From the NCBI GenBank assembly GCA_030374805.1, contig JARGSG010000191.1, positions 62,001 to 126,000 on the forward strand: a stretch of DNA of 64,000 bases. Reading direction: 5' to 3'. The translations under genes and the position numbers were made by a program. The notes below the pieces were generated by a model. The model was not told the DNA's origin. It ran no database searches and saw nothing but the letters and a program-made list of their open reading frames with translations. The first letter of the stretch is position 1; each line of letters starts with the position of its first letter. The DNA comes from Gracilaria gracilis. Taxonomy: Eukaryota; Rhodophyta; Florideophyceae; Gracilariales; Gracilariaceae. Of this stretch, positions 8,818-19,792 are shown piece by piece.

Positions 8818-11584
8818 GTTGAATGTACAGATGTTGTCGACTGCGAAAGTGGCGTCTATGAGACGCAAGTTTCAGATCTTCGTTGTCTGCGACAAAATGG
8901 TAGACACTCGTTAAATGATGATGGTGCAGCAGTAAAAGATATTCGCAGAATTTGTCTGTTACGAAGCTTCCGATCTGAGAAATGGGCCAGACTTTTGCCG
9001 CCGGAGTAGATACCTACGGTAGCAGTAGATACTAAGGGATCCAACGCGCTTGTTTTCCTGCACGGTTCTATTGGATCGCTCTTGTGACAGGAGCGACGAT
9101 GTACAAGAGCAGACCGGGGCATCATCAAATGTCTATAGTCAACCAAAACTTGCAAGCCCAAAACATGGCCATGTGCCTGTAAGCACGGCCCCAGTCTCGC
9201 TCCTTTCGGGCAGCGGCTGTGGAAGCAACTTCCGATTCTGCTCTTCGAAAACTGAACTGGGGTCTTCGAATCTATGAAGACAACTGGACCATTCTGAAGT
9301 CAGTCTGAACACAGTGAAGGGCAAAATGCCCAATCACCCAGAATGGACCAATACGGTGAGATGATACAAGCATTAAATGGGTTGAGTGGACTGACAAAAT
9401 GAAGCTATGGTAGAGCGGCCGTATGCTCTTTCCTCTTTAGTGTGGTCCGCTACTCCTTATTTCGAAGTAGTGGGATAACTATAGTATCACGATACATCTA
9501 TGATAGTACAGAAGCATACACGCAATAGTGCCACCCCGTGCCACAGCGACACAGTTGGCACTAATTAGAAGGTGGCAATGTTCAATGAAGAAGAAAGCGA
9601 GCAAAATGAACTTGTCTACGAGTACTCAGTTATCAGCGTTTGGCGCTGAGCACCTCTACTTCCCTTTCGCTTTGCAGAGAACAAAGCTGATTTCGTTTTC
9701 TGTAGGTGGTCCATTGCGTCACTGACGTTGCATACGCATACGCACCCATCCCACCCTCCCGCACCGGCACCGCCCTCCGGGTGTGCCACGTGCTGAGGGG
9801 CAGCACTAATTAGAGGATGGCAATCCTCAAAATGGCACTATTGCGTGACCCCCCCCCCGTAGTTCTCTCCCTTGAAGAAGGCCAGAAACTTTGACGGCCA
9901 CTGCTTCTTTCTTTCATTAATTGCTTTTGCATTTCTTTCTTGTGGACTCCACAATGTGGAGCAGGCAGTTGGTTCCTTCGCGACATGCTGGTTAGCATAC
10001 AGCGAGACCAACATGTTCCACGCTTTTCTTGACGCCCGCACCGCAGTCACATTGCCTGGGTTTCTTATCAACGAAAGCAGCCGCAGGGTGCAGAGAACAA
10101 ACATGTCCTGTAAAAACAGAGCAAGAAGCTCTAAGCTCCTGTCCTGCCACTAGCTCGAAATTAGTTCACTTGGAATATCGGATCGACAACCCTACCGGCA
10201 ACATCTGGTATCTTTCCCTTGATAGGTAGTAGCGAAAGCAGCCAAGAAAGAAAACTCAAGAGTGGCGATTCAATGGGAATGAAATCTCGCAGAATTTCCC
10301 GGCTCCACCAGAATTAATCACCATCGAGAACACTAGAAGACAAGCAGAGGTCACTTTTGGGCAGTTCGACGCTGGCCATGTACCAGCTCGGCAGTCAGTC
10401 GCCCCCTATCTACCTCTGGGAGACACAGTTTGTCGCTTTGAGAGCTGTACATACGTCAAGGATCTAGAGCTCGTTTTCTTGCGCTTCCCGCTAAAAAACC
10501 CTTCCGGCACGACGAGCTATGCACCAGCAGCACAACACAACCCTTTCTTTGGAAACACTTCAGGCGTGAAACACTTACGTTAGTTTGGGGATATGAAAAC
10601 AACGGTCACAAAAATTCTAGGCCTTGCTGATGAAAGATAACTTTCTCTTGGTATAGTTCTCCTTCAATTTAGTGTCGCAAATTGAAGATAAGCGATAAAC
10701 TCTCTAGAAGAGACGAAAGAGCGGTAATCCAAACAAAGACCACTCAAAGAATGGTACATCAGGCAAGGAGCAAACCTCTCCGGAACTGGTCGAATCCCAA
10801 ATTCTGGCTGAATATGTTAGAATGGTAACAAAGTCTAAGCCCTTGGGCAGGCAGTTACTGTATCGATCTACGCAATCTCGGACCGTGTAATTGCGGTCCT
10901 CTACGTGATGCAATATTGAGACTGCGAGGAGCTCGAAGGATAAGGCGGTCCAGAGAACCTTAACCGCCACATCTCCACTCATGAATTCTGTGCAATAGTA
11001 AAATCATATGACAAAAACGCTCCGTTTCAACTACAGAGTAGATATATAGAATCAGTGGAGTACATAGAATCAGTGTTACCTGTCGTTGTATCTTTGTAAT
11101 CACTCTCCATCGAAGGCGTGAAACTCGGCCAGATTAGTCTTGATCTTGGCCATTCCGGTTTCGATGAGCGGTATCACGTTTTGAAATAGGCCCAGTCAGC
11201 GGCAGGGGAAGGAAGGAGTTGTAGATACAGTAGAGCTACAGTGGATGCACGGCAAAGAAGCTTACCTTGAGTTCAAGGCTCGTAAGACTGATTGATTGGT
11301 TTTGCAGTCATGCCTGATAACAACCGAAAAGGATCCATTTGATTCCTCCAGAACAGGCCCCTGGGTCTCAGTTTTCCAAAAATATGTTTTCGAATCAGAA
11401 ACTTTCCCGCCTTTTCAACACAAGCAACCCATACAATCCTCTGATTCCCGTGTAGGTACAAGGCTTAAAGAGGATAACGCATCGTCGCCAAATCATTAAC
11501 GCGTCAAGGAGCGCCAGCAAGAACGTACCGTTGTTGCCGTTGACAAATTCGTATCCATACGCATTGTCGTTAGTCCTCGGCAAT
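8818..11584. other. Gene-free stretch with a LINE remnant and short repeats
   Basis: No supported gene. A pair of related words (GCACTAATTAGA, then GTGGCAAT or GATGGCAAT) occurs at about 9556 and 9801. A C10 run lies at 9849-9858, at the end of a LINE remnant (9838-10040). A minus ORF at 10704-10982 (92 codons, ATG start) has no recognisable family. An inverted CCAAT core (ATTGG, about 11294) lies 290 bp before the PEX16 start. Confidence 0.6.
9838..10040 (-). mobile_element. LINE 3' end remnant
   Basis: The minus strand is open across this block and encodes a Lys/Arg/Glu-rich segment ending KKQWPSKFLAFFKGENYGG. This matches the C-terminal peptide KQWPLRCLAFFKRENY of the copy at 49.3 kb, in the same order and spacing after an ER-K-rich segment. 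It ends in a C10 (plus strand) homopolymer instead of the 3' hairpin and GAA tail seen elsewhere, so the 3' UTR is lost or rearranged. Confidence 0.6.
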
Positions 11585-12775
11585 ATGTCAATCCCAGTGT
11601 CCAAAGTTCGCCACCTTCTCCAAAGCGCTGACGACTCACTTCGAACTTCGCTTTTGGCAAACAACCGTGTACTAGCTATTGCAGCCGACGCTTTGCAATC
11701 CATAGCGCTCTTAACCCCCTCCGCCAACGCAGAGTTACGCGCCCAGATTGCAGCCACATTCGTTTCACTTTTGACCATATATCGCGATTATCCATCTGCA
11801 CCATTCCCAAAATCCCGTCGTCTTAAACTTCTCGCCCTCAACCTCATCTCCGCTGTACAACTCCTGGTCGAGATGGTTGCCAAACGTCGCGATGTTTCAT
11901 TGAAAAGCTCCTCCCGAATACAGCTCCATTCGATTTCAATTCTTGAAGCGGTGAAAGCCCTTCTTCGTCTCTCACTTCTTTCCAGTCCGAGCGAAAGAAA
12001 CGCGCGAATGCTCACTGCTTCCGATCAACAACTACCGGAAGCACAGGCTCCCCCGTCCTGTACGTGTGGCATGCAAAGTGTCCCGGGAAACGAAAAAGTA
12101 GCAGTTGAGAAAGGCTCGCGAACCAACCGCATGATTATCAAGCCCCGAAAAGATCAAAAGCGACAACGTTCAATGTCACGACAAGTGATTGGGGGTTTGG
12201 AACCTGTTCCAACGGCACTACGACAACATCGGCCGACCTCTGATCCATTGCTTGATGCCCTGTTTACCATCGCGTATGAAAGACGTGCAAACTGGGTGGT
12301 GCGAATGTTTATGCCGCAAACTGCATGCGAGGCATGCTCTTCCAATCCGCCAAGATCCCCACCACTGACTCAAACAATAGAAGGCATTCAAAACGCGTTC
12401 AATGCTTTGCAGCCAACCGAGCTTGCCGCAGAAGTAGCATATATTGTGAGACCATTCATTCATATCTCGCTGATTCGGAGATTTGGATGGCGATCGTGGA
12501 AGGCATGGTGCGTTGCGCTTTTGCTGGATGTCGCTTCTCGCTCAGCGATGGCCGTTCCGGCTTCCCCATCCGAGCTTGAAGAACGGAGAAGACGAATGGC
12601 ACAGTTAGTGCTTTACCTCGGTCGAAGTCCGCTGTTCGATTTGATACTGAGGCGTGTGATAAAGAAATTCACGACTCCACTGCGTAAAGTTCCTCTCGTC
12701 GGCGGTGTCTCATCGTCGGCCATTGAATGGATTACTTTACTCCAGCAGTACTGGTTCTATCTGAGCGCCTCGTGA
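11585..12775 (+). CDS. PEX16: Peroxin 16, peroxisomal membrane biogenesis
   Basis: PEX16 is an integral membrane peroxin that recruits PEX3 and new membrane proteins to peroxisomes or ER. The 396-residue product (human about 336) carries the conserved C-terminal half: EVAYIVRPFIHISLIRRFGWRSW followed by a helix ending LLLDVASR, then an ELEERRRRMAQLVLYLGRSPLFD segment and a final VPLVGG...LLQQYWFYL. The N-terminal half has Leu-rich helices matching the Pex16 fold more loosely. A basic insert (about residues 170-210, rich in RK/Q) makes it longer than animal homologues. The first ATG is at 11585; the open frame upstream has only a TTG. Convergent with the SR protein. Confidence 0.88.
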   Translation: MSIPVSKVRHLLQSADDSLRTSLLANNRVLAIAADALQSIALLTPSANAELRAQIAATFVSLLTIYRDYPSAPFPKSRRLKLLALNLISAVQLLVEMVAKRRDVSLKSSSRIQLHSISILEAVKALLRLSLLSSPSERNARMLTASDQQLPEAQAPPSCTCGMQSVPGNEKVAVEKGSRTNRMIIKPRKDQKRQRSMSRQVIGGLEPVPTALRQHRPTSDPLLDALFTIAYERRANWVVRMFMPQTACEACSSNPPRSPPLTQTIEGIQNAFNALQPTELAAEVAYIVRPFIHISLIRRFGWRSWKAWCVALLLDVASRSAMAVPASPSELEERRRRMAQLVLYLGRSPLFDLILRRVIKKFTTPLRKVPLVGGVSSSAIEWITLLQQYWFYLSAS

Positions 12776-13277
12776 AGCAATTTCGGATCGGGAAACATAC
12801 GTTCGCTGGGTATTCGACATTGGACAGGTTTAGGGTGCGAAGGATTCTGCTCCGTCGTTTCCGTTGGGCTGGTATGTGGTTGGTGTGCGGTGGGAGCGCA
12901 TGGAGCGAGTCTGTTATTTAGCGTTGTTCTCATCGCGGAGAGTTGTACATCGAAAGTGTGATTGATAGTAGTTCACCGCGGAATGAACTGCTTGCAGTTT
13001 GAGCAAACAAGAAATCGACGATAGCGGTGAACGACGATATTAACAACAGCTTCATTTAAACAAGGGACACATAAGGTTGTCATTTGCCTCAGCTTTGCGA
13101 GAGACGCGGTCGGCATGTTGAAAGAACGATGCTAAGCGTAAGATCGATTGTCTTGGTTCTATTCGAGTTCGATTCGGTGCTCGCAAGGCTTCGTTGAGAT
13201 AGCTGAACTCGACGCTTTTCGCCCTGAGGGCTCACATCGAATCACTAAAAGCACTGCATTTTCTTTTGTGGAGGATT
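12776..13277. other. Convergent intergenic region
   Basis: About 500 bp between the stops of PEX16 and the SR protein. It holds both 3' UTRs; no further gene or repeat is seen. Confidence 0.6.
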
Positions 13278-14531
13278 CTAAAACGCGGCGTTACGATCAT
13301 CCTCATCGCCATCAGCACGTTGCGGTGCTGTTTCTTCTTCTTCCCTAACAGGTTCATCGCGATCATCGCGGTCATCACGATCGTACTCCCTACGAGTCAC
13401 GTCCCTCTCCTTCCGGGATTCAGGAGGAGTACCTGGATCGCGGTGCTCACGACTGTTCTCATTGTCCTCACGGTTTCTCTCCTCGCTATCTCGACGAGTG
13501 CCATTTTCGGTTCCATACTCCTCTCGGTCGTTGTTGCGATTCGGGCCATCTTCAAGGCGATTGTTCTCTTTTAAGTCACGTTTGTTGTCACCGTTCTCTT
13601 CATCTGGGTGATCCGCTTCTTGTTCACGATCATGTCGCTCCACCTCTCCGTCATTGAGTCTTCGCCTCTTGGCATCTGCATCATCTCGACCATACTCGTC
13701 CTCATTTTCACCCCGTTCCTCGTCCCTACGGCGTCTGCGATTATCATCTTCACGGAAAGCATCTTTATCTCCCCGATCACCAGGTTTCTCATTGGGCCCA
13801 TTTCCAGTTTCTTCCTCTTTCGGACGCTCTTTTTCACCTGAGACATTCACGCTTCCATTTCCGTTCTCTCGTCGTTCAACAGGAGAGCGCTCTACTTCTT
13901 CCCGTCGACGATTCTCATTATTCTCCGCGGAACCTCTCTCTTCCCCAGCGTCACGAGGACCTTCGCGCGACTTTTCGTGTTCTTCATACCTCCTCCTCTC
14001 ATACCCAAGTTCCCGACCCCTCTCTCGACCTCTTCCGGCGCGATGATCACGAGCACCGTAATCATCCCTCTCATAGCGATCGCGCCATTCCCTGTCACGT
14101 CCGCGATCATACCTGAAATCGTCTCTATCTCGGTAGCGGCGGTCATAATCCCTATCTCTGTCATGCCTGTCTCGGTCATATGAAGAGTCATATCTACGAC
14201 GATGGTCGCGGTCGTAATCCCTGTCATAATCTCGCTGACGGCGATCTTCTGGATATCGAGAGGAACGCCTACGCTCCCAGTCTACAGCAGGGCCTGCAAG
14301 TCCAGAGGTGCGGGCTATGTGTTTCTTGGACCATTCAACATTGAGTTTCATGCCATAAAAATCCTTACCGTTAGTATCGTTTCGCGCATCTTCCGCATCG
14401 CGGCTGTTATCATAGTCAATAAACGCGTAGCCTCGTTTGACGTCAACGCGACAGGGGCCGAATTTGGAGAAGAAGGAGCGAATTTCTTCTGGAGTCGCAC
14501 GCAGGGAAACGTTTCCCGCAAACAAAGACAT
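13278..14531 (-). CDS. SR-family splicing factor, RRM plus long RD/RE-rich tail
   Basis: An RNA-binding protein of 417 residues, expected in nuclear speckles with a role in splice-site selection. Residues 1-75 form one RRM: SLFAGNVS is RNP2, RGYAFIDYD is RNP1, and the start is typical of SRSF4/5/6-type RRM1 (FFSKFGPCRVDVKRGYAF). After a short linker, the remaining 320 residues are dominated by RD, RE, DR and ER dipeptides with little RS, so it resembles an RD/RE-rich rather than a classical RS domain. The ATG at 14531 begins the RRM directly; upstream in-frame residues have no homology. Phosphorylatable Ser is sparse in the tail. Single exon. Confidence 0.85.
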   Translation of the reverse strand: MSLFAGNVSLRATPEEIRSFFSKFGPCRVDVKRGYAFIDYDNSRDAEDARNDTNGKDFYGMKLNVEWSKKHIARTSGLAGPAVDWERRRSSRYPEDRRQRDYDRDYDRDHRRRYDSSYDRDRHDRDRDYDRRYRDRDDFRYDRGRDREWRDRYERDDYGARDHRAGRGRERGRELGYERRRYEEHEKSREGPRDAGEERGSAENNENRRREEVERSPVERRENGNGSVNVSGEKERPKEEETGNGPNEKPGDRGDKDAFREDDNRRRRRDEERGENEDEYGRDDADAKRRRLNDGEVERHDREQEADHPDEENGDNKRDLKENNRLEDGPNRNNDREEYGTENGTRRDSEERNREDNENSREHRDPGTPPESRKERDVTRREYDRDDRDDRDEPVREEEETAPQRADGDEDDRNAAF

Positions 14532-15357
14532 TTCTACGCCAACGACCGTGAAACGGGCGCAGGCAAGCAGTAATGAGTTGCAATGCGTTCTCGGTGGCGC
14601 CGGCGCGCTTGGAAATGGAAGTTTGGAGCACAATAACCAAAGAGAAAGAGAAAGAGTTCGAGCGATGTCGCGAGGGTGCGTGAAGCGGTGGGGGAACGAC
14701 TCCAAGCGGGCTGCTGGCTCGGTGGACGGAGCAGCCGAGCGAACTGTCGTTACATGGGCGTTAGGACAGCGCGCCAAAATGTCCACCGCTAAATCTTTTC
14801 AACAATGCGTTGATTCTGGCGGACCGTATGCCTTATTCTTTGTACCCCGCTATTATCGATTTCATTTGTCGGTATGCTTTTGGTCCAAAAGATGATCTTT
14901 GGCCAACCAATCTCTCTGCTGTACGCTCTTGGAGTTGCTTTCAAAGCCCTCCGAATTTCGTCTGCAGTTCACCGGCAACGTAATTGCCCCGCTTCTGCGC
15001 ACCCACCGAAATGAGTGGCCTAGCTCAAAATGCCGATAAGTCATCATCTGGTTCTGAGCCTCATAGGCCCACTCGGGTCATTCTCCCTGCACAAAGTTCT
15101 TGTATTCTGCTCATTGATTGTCTTGCTGTGCACATCATCGCCATTAGAAGTTCGAAAGGCTAAAACGCTACCTTTGTAGGTGACATAGTAGCAGAAGTTT
15201 ACTCTTGAACTACCCTTTGTATTGCAACGGATTTCTCTCGCTGAAGACGACGCCACAACTCTTAGATTCGTGAACCCGCACCGCTAAGGCTACATTGCGG
15301 AGCAAAGAGCTTTGCGATCGACTTTTGAGTGTTTGATGAACAGGTGAATTGCAGAAA
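14532..15357. other. Divergent intergenic region, SR protein / POLR3K
   Basis: About 830 bp between two divergent starts. ORFs on both strands here look like chance frames. An AAAGAGAAAGAGAAAGAG purine run lies at 14639-14656. No other feature is recognised. Confidence 0.5.
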
Positions 15358-15778
15358 ATGTTATTCTGCCCAGTGGTAAGGTCGAGAGTGCTCTTCCTCT
15401 GATAGGACATTGCCTCTAACAAATTATGCTTTTCTTTGCACAACTCAGTGTGGTAACTATCTCCTCGCCAACAAAACACCTCCTGGATCGTTCCAAGAAC
15501 CCACCTGGAGATTTGAATGCCGCACGTGCTCTTACATTCACAGGATAAACAGCCGAATTGAAAGAAAGGTAACCAATTTACCAAAGAAACAAGTCGAAGA
15601 CGTTCTCGGCGGAGAGGCAGCCTGGGAGCTCGCTGATTCCACCGACGCAACGTGCCCGAGATGCACGCACCAGAAAGCGTACTACTTCCAGATGCAAACA
15701 AGATCCGCAGACGAACCGATGACAACTTTCTATCGATGTGCAAACGCTTCATGCGCGCATCAATGGAAAGAAAACTAA
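15358..15778 (+). CDS. POLR3K: RNA polymerase III subunit RPC11 / POLR3K (one intron)
   Basis: A Pol III subunit of 115 residues (human 108) needed for RNA cleavage, termination and reinitiation. CDS is join(15358..15375, 15449..15778). The 18-nt exon 1 encodes MLFCPV and exon 2 continues CGNYLLAN, which rebuilds the N-terminal zinc ribbon CPVCGN. The 73-nt intron has a GTAAG donor, a CTCTAAC branch site and a CAG acceptor. Reading without splicing from an ATG at 15410 gives a defective C-x3-C ribbon. The C-terminal TFIIS-like ribbon is intact: CPRC, then QTRSADEPMTTFYRC, then C. The DE dipeptide that inserts in the active site is present. The stop overlaps the next gene's start by 16 nt. Confidence 0.93.
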
Positions 15779-16728
15779 TCCGCGTTCGAGCTTTCTCTTT
15801 CCCATTCTTGTTTTTTCTCGCTGTGCTCTTCTTTCTCTCTTCATTGCTTACGGCCGTAGCCAGCGACGAGATCAAAATCGTTGTCTTTATCTGCGTTTGG
15901 AAGCGCCCATTGCTCACCGGTTTCGTACTGCGACACTTTGTACATCTTAGACATGTGCTCCAAGAGCACGGGATTCACTTGGATCTGTTTTTGGCGGGTT
16001 CGGATGAGTTCGAAACAAGGTCTATGGCAGAGAAGTATAATGCCGGGTACTCCATCTTTCCAAACAGCCCGCTCGGTGCGAAACATGATAAAGGACTGCA
16101 GTCGTTGCGAGATTTCTACACAAACAAGAGTATTCAGCATCAGCAACCCCTCCCAGACGCCGTGACAATTTTTGGCTCAGATGACGTTGTAAACAAAGAA
16201 TTCTTCTTGTGTGTAAAAGACTTGCTGAGAAGGACCCCCGGAGTCCATGTTGTGGGTTTAGAAGACCTCTACTTTCAAGACCTGAGGACAAAGCGTCTGG
16301 TGTACACAAGAGGATATAAGTCTTTCCAAGTTCCTATATCTGGAACGCTGGGATGTGGGAGAGTTTATTCATGGGCCATTCTTGAAGACTTAGACTGGCA
16401 CCTTTGGGATACTGATAGAGAACGAGGACTTGACCAAAGCGCTGTGAGAAATGTTATGACTCGTTTTCCACTTATCGGCGAGGTTAGTGTAGCACTATTT
16501 GGAGCTCAACATGGTATTGTTGCTGTCGATATCAAGTCAGATGGGTACGACACGGGTACGAACATATGGAGATTCGATGAGGTCATAAGTGCTGTCGGTA
16601 AGAATGGGCGACTTCACGATTTTGAAGAAAAGAATGCAGAGATAGTGTTGACCGACGCGTTTGGTGATGAGTTCGTCTGGAATCTTGATCAGTTACGCTC
16701 TCAGATGGCGGAGTCTAATGCTGCCTGA
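15763..16728 (+). CDS. Golgi-type glycosyltransferase-like protein (GT-A fold, GT2-like)
   Basis: A predicted type II membrane protein of 321 residues. The start at 15763 gives a short basic stretch (MERKLIRVR) and one strong hydrophobic signal anchor (about residues 11-32), then a lumenal domain. VVFICVWKRPLLTGFVLRHF resembles the first strand and helix of GT2-like folds. FGSDDVVNKEFF looks like the metal-binding DxD region. Tail features (GCGRVYSW, WHLWDTDRERGLDQS) fit an acceptor-side region but I cannot name the donor or acceptor. No in-frame ATG before the anchor lies outside POLR3K (15751 and 15763 are both inside it), so the two coding regions overlap. It could belong to another nucleotidyl-sugar fold family. 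Confidence 0.7.
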   Translation: MERKLIRVRAFSFPFLFFLAVLFFLSSLLTAVASDEIKIVVFICVWKRPLLTGFVLRHFVHLRHVLQEHGIHLDLFLAGSDEFETRSMAEKYNAGYSIFPNSPLGAKHDKGLQSLRDFYTNKSIQHQQPLPDAVTIFGSDDVVNKEFFLCVKDLLRRTPGVHVVGLEDLYFQDLRTKRLVYTRGYKSFQVPISGTLGCGRVYSWAILEDLDWHLWDTDRERGLDQSAVRNVMTRFPLIGEVSVALFGAQHGIVAVDIKSDGYDTGTNIWRFDEVISAVGKNGRLHDFEEKNAEIVLTDAFGDEFVWNLDQLRSQMAESNAA

Positions 16729-16827
16729 ATGCGTTTCCCCTCTTAGTAGTCAGGTTCTCTGGCCTCAATAGGATTTCATAAGATGTAATAGACTACCAGA
16801 AACTTGCAGCACGAAATCGGTTACAGC

Positions 16828-17526
16828 TTATCGAGTTTCTTCGCATTCCAACCAATACTCCATGATTTCCTGCATTAGGAAGTTTATATCTGTATCGATC
16901 TTGTTCAGCTGTTTGGCATATCCAGCTAGTTTTCGTTTTACTTCTGGATCGCTTGAGGCAAACAACGAAGTTGAAGGCGTTGGTGTACTTTCCACCTGAG
17001 ACTTCTTCCTTTCTGCATTGCTCCTAGATATTGCATGTACAGATACGGTAGTCACCAGCTTTTGTTCTTCCAAATCTTGCAGCGTATCGAGCCATTTAAG
17101 GGCCGTCGAAACCTCTGATTCTGGCGTATTACCGATTGGTTCTTTGAGGCTCTTGTAATCAGAAAGCAAATCTCTTAATCTCATTATGGCTTCACTGCAT
17201 AGCTTTAAATCTTCAGTAACGTGAGCACATACGACAGGATATTCCTTCGAATGCAATGCCGTCTGGTCAAAAACATGGAAGGGATCGTTCACTTTTGAAT
17301 CCCCGCCTGAAGGTTTTGGCCTAGCATTTATCACAGTGCTGTCCCGCAGAGCCTCGTTCAGCCTGTTATAAGCATTGGCTCTCTTTTCCTGCACTTTTGG
17401 GACGCACCTCCGAAGTAACGACGGTAATCCCTCCCCATCCATGGGATGCACAAAAGCGTGTGTCTGTTCGGTCTCTGAAACATGAGTGCTCATATCTTGC
17501 CTTTCAACAGTGTTTTCGCTTTCCAT
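16828..17526 (-). CDS. Unknown protein, 232 aa, helical C-terminus
   Basis: A complete ATG-to-stop ORF with balanced composition and no repeat. Residues 1-90 look disordered (Ser, Pro, Gly, Thr). From about 95 to 160 there are amphipathic, leucine-spaced helices (ITRL-like spacing, LRDLLSDYKSLKEP, LKWLDTLQDLEEQK). A Ser/Thr-rich linker follows, then a final amphipathic helix (LAGYAKQLNKIDTDINFLMQ). This is a layout seen in scaffold or coiled-coil subunits, but I do not recognise the family. Convergent with the glycosyltransferase-like gene, 100 bp between stops. Confidence 0.6.
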   Translation of the reverse strand: MESENTVERQDMSTHVSETEQTHAFVHPMDGEGLPSLLRRCVPKVQEKRANAYNRLNEALRDSTVINARPKPSGGDSKVNDPFHVFDQTALHSKEYPVVCAHVTEDLKLCSEAIMRLRDLLSDYKSLKEPIGNTPESEVSTALKWLDTLQDLEEQKLVTTVSVHAISRSNAERKKSQVESTPTPSTSLFASSDPEVKRKLAGYAKQLNKIDTDINFLMQEIMEYWLECEETR

Positions 17527-19792
17527 TGAAACCGAATTATCGACGCCTAATGACCCCTTGTTCTGGGCTCTTGACAGTTTTACGTCGGGGAACCCTTTGA
17601 ATCAATGCTTGCCCCCTCAGAGCGGCTCTAGCGCTTGGTCTGTATGGAACAGTATGACACACGAAGGTGCTTGTACGCGCTTGCAAGAGCGTTACGAAGG
17701 TTGACAAGCTCAAGAACTCCTCCGGACGAACTTTTTTGGTGTCGTAGAAACCCTCTTTTTTTGTATGTTTATTGGCAAATTCTTCAACATGATTGGTGAA
17801 CGCTGCACTTCTCCACATCGAATCAGCTTCCTGTCTGCCCTTGCTTCTTGAGCATTCTCTCGTTTGCTCTCGCATACAAACGCGGACTCGAACATACGAA
17901 GCTCTAGATAAAAGGTTACCATGCATGGACCACAGCAATCTATAACACTTCCCTCCGTGCCGTAGCCACCGACTACAACTATGATGCCGTGGAGAGGCAT
18001 TACAAACGTTATCTGCTGTGGTCTTCCACAAACCCTGGCGTCCGAGGATTATAAGCTTTCACAGAAACAGGGACAACTGGAGCCAGGAGCTCGCTTCGGG
18101 GTCCTGACCGGTCGTTCTTTCATGATTATGGTTCCTTTTCCAGTTTACGACGTTCTGCTTCGTCTTATTCATGAGACACAGATCTCGCAGGGCTTGCCAA
18201 GGACCACCTACGATGCCTTCCTTAAAAACACAGCCACTGACTACAGTTCTGTTGCCGCGTTGCGCACACTCAGCTCTTGCATAGTTGTTCTAAACAAGCA
18301 TTAGCTCGCCAAGGTGTTCTCGGTCTGCCTGAGCTTTTCGCTAACGATGATTTTCGCCCGGTCATCCAGTGATCCTCTCCACTTGTACCTTTTCTTTCAC
18401 ACTCTCCAGAGCTCACCAGCAGAGGGGCACATCACGCCAAAGCGCCCTTAACGTATCACGTTGTGCAGCCAAAGAGACCGTGGCAACTCTCTCTCATCTC
18501 TTTGTGAAACCATGGCAACATTCCTCTCGTCAAACCATCTTTTCATAGGCGACGCTAGACAAACAGAACCAGCCGGGCTGGCTGGTCCAGCCCGTAGTTC
18601 CACGACGTTCACGACGATGATCCTTCTCATCTATATCAATTCATTCCAGCTAGAGAACATGTGTCTCACGGAGAATATCTGTTCTGGAATGGGATGGAAT
18701 CGAATGGAATGACCATATCGGTAGGCGTCGGTAGAGAAACGCCTGGGGTCGAACACACCTAGGGATCTAACACGTTCTTTTCGTAGCCCAGCAGGTGTAG
18801 CACAGCTACTGATTAGTAGTTAGTGGCTGCGGTATAGAAGTTTTGTAGGTATTGGGCCTAACAAAAGCTCCGTGTCACGAAGGAGTTACTGTAGTAAGTT
18901 TTCATTTGGCATCATTTTTATTGCACGTGCCTATGTACAAGGGTACTCTGTACTGGGATGTGAAGTATATCTTACCCATGATGGGTAAGTGTATAAGGTA
19001 ACATATGTCACATAATGAGAGCAGAGAAAAGTGGTAGGAGAGAATAATGAAGTTCTGAGCATGTCTTATATAAAGATGTATCAGGCTAGGCCTAGTTCTA
19101 CCTCCGTATGTCTTAAAGCAATCAGCAATCAGCAATCGCGATTACATTTTGATCAAATGAATACTAATTTCGATTGCATTCTCGGGGCGGAAGCAATCGA
19201 TTAGCACGAATGCAGTATGAAGTAGCAATCAATCGGAATTTATGGTTCCAACTCTTGTGGAGATACTTGTAGGAATGCTTCCCTTGTACGAAGGTACATT
19301 GTATTTTAGTTGCTTTCACCGTTCTATGACATTTTCACTAGTATAAACTTCGAGCTTACCTCTCTACGGCTAATCTCCCTCCCTCCCAAATCTACAAGGT
19401 TTTCCAGTAGCTTACGTGTTCTTCCTTTCGGATTATCAACAAAAAGGTGTGCCAACCGGAGATTTTTCAGCCTGTCATTCGAGAACAGGCAGCAGAACTT
19501 GGTATGATAGGAAACACCAACCCAGAACTAGAATCGTTCAAATGATCCATACGACATCGTTGTCATTCCAGGATATGACGCAAGCGACCATACCAATGAT
19601 TTCAGATGGCCACAATTCGCACAGAGTGGAAGCCCCTCAAAACGTATAGATGTCCGTTAGGTGTTGTAATGAGTTGCCCAAGTGAAAATGTATATACAAA
19701 GGCCTTTGTATCAAGACGCTACATTTGATGCGGAACATAACAAGCCTGTGACAAAACAAGAGATATAGACGAATCCGTAGATGGGATCGTTT
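17527..19792. other. Largely gene-free stretch
   Basis: No supported gene. A plus ORF at 17981-18304 (107 codons, ATG start) has a mixed, protein-like composition (RFGVLTGRSFMIMVPFPVYD) but no recognised family. Overlapping minus ORFs look like shadows. AGCCGGGCTGGCTGGTCCAGCCCG at about 18571 holds a short GC-rich inverted repeat. The rest shows nothing I can name. Confidence 0.5.
17981..18304 (+). CDS. Possible small protein, 107 aa, unrecognised
   Basis: ATG start and two consecutive Met codons. The middle is hydrophobic (VLTGRSFMIMVPFPVYDVLLRLI), and the C-terminus is polar then short hydrophobic. No known motif, and no clear neighbour relation. It may be an exon of a spliced gene or a chance ORF. 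Confidence 0.25.
   Translation: MMPWRGITNVICCGLPQTLASEDYKLSQKQGQLEPGARFGVLTGRSFMIMVPFPVYDVLLRLIHETQISQGLPRTTYDAFLKNTATDYSSVAALRTLSSCIVVLNKH

Noticed and set aside
13278..14200. Several plus-strand ORFs antisense to the SR protein
   Set aside because: Shadows of the Arg/Asp-rich repeats of the real gene.
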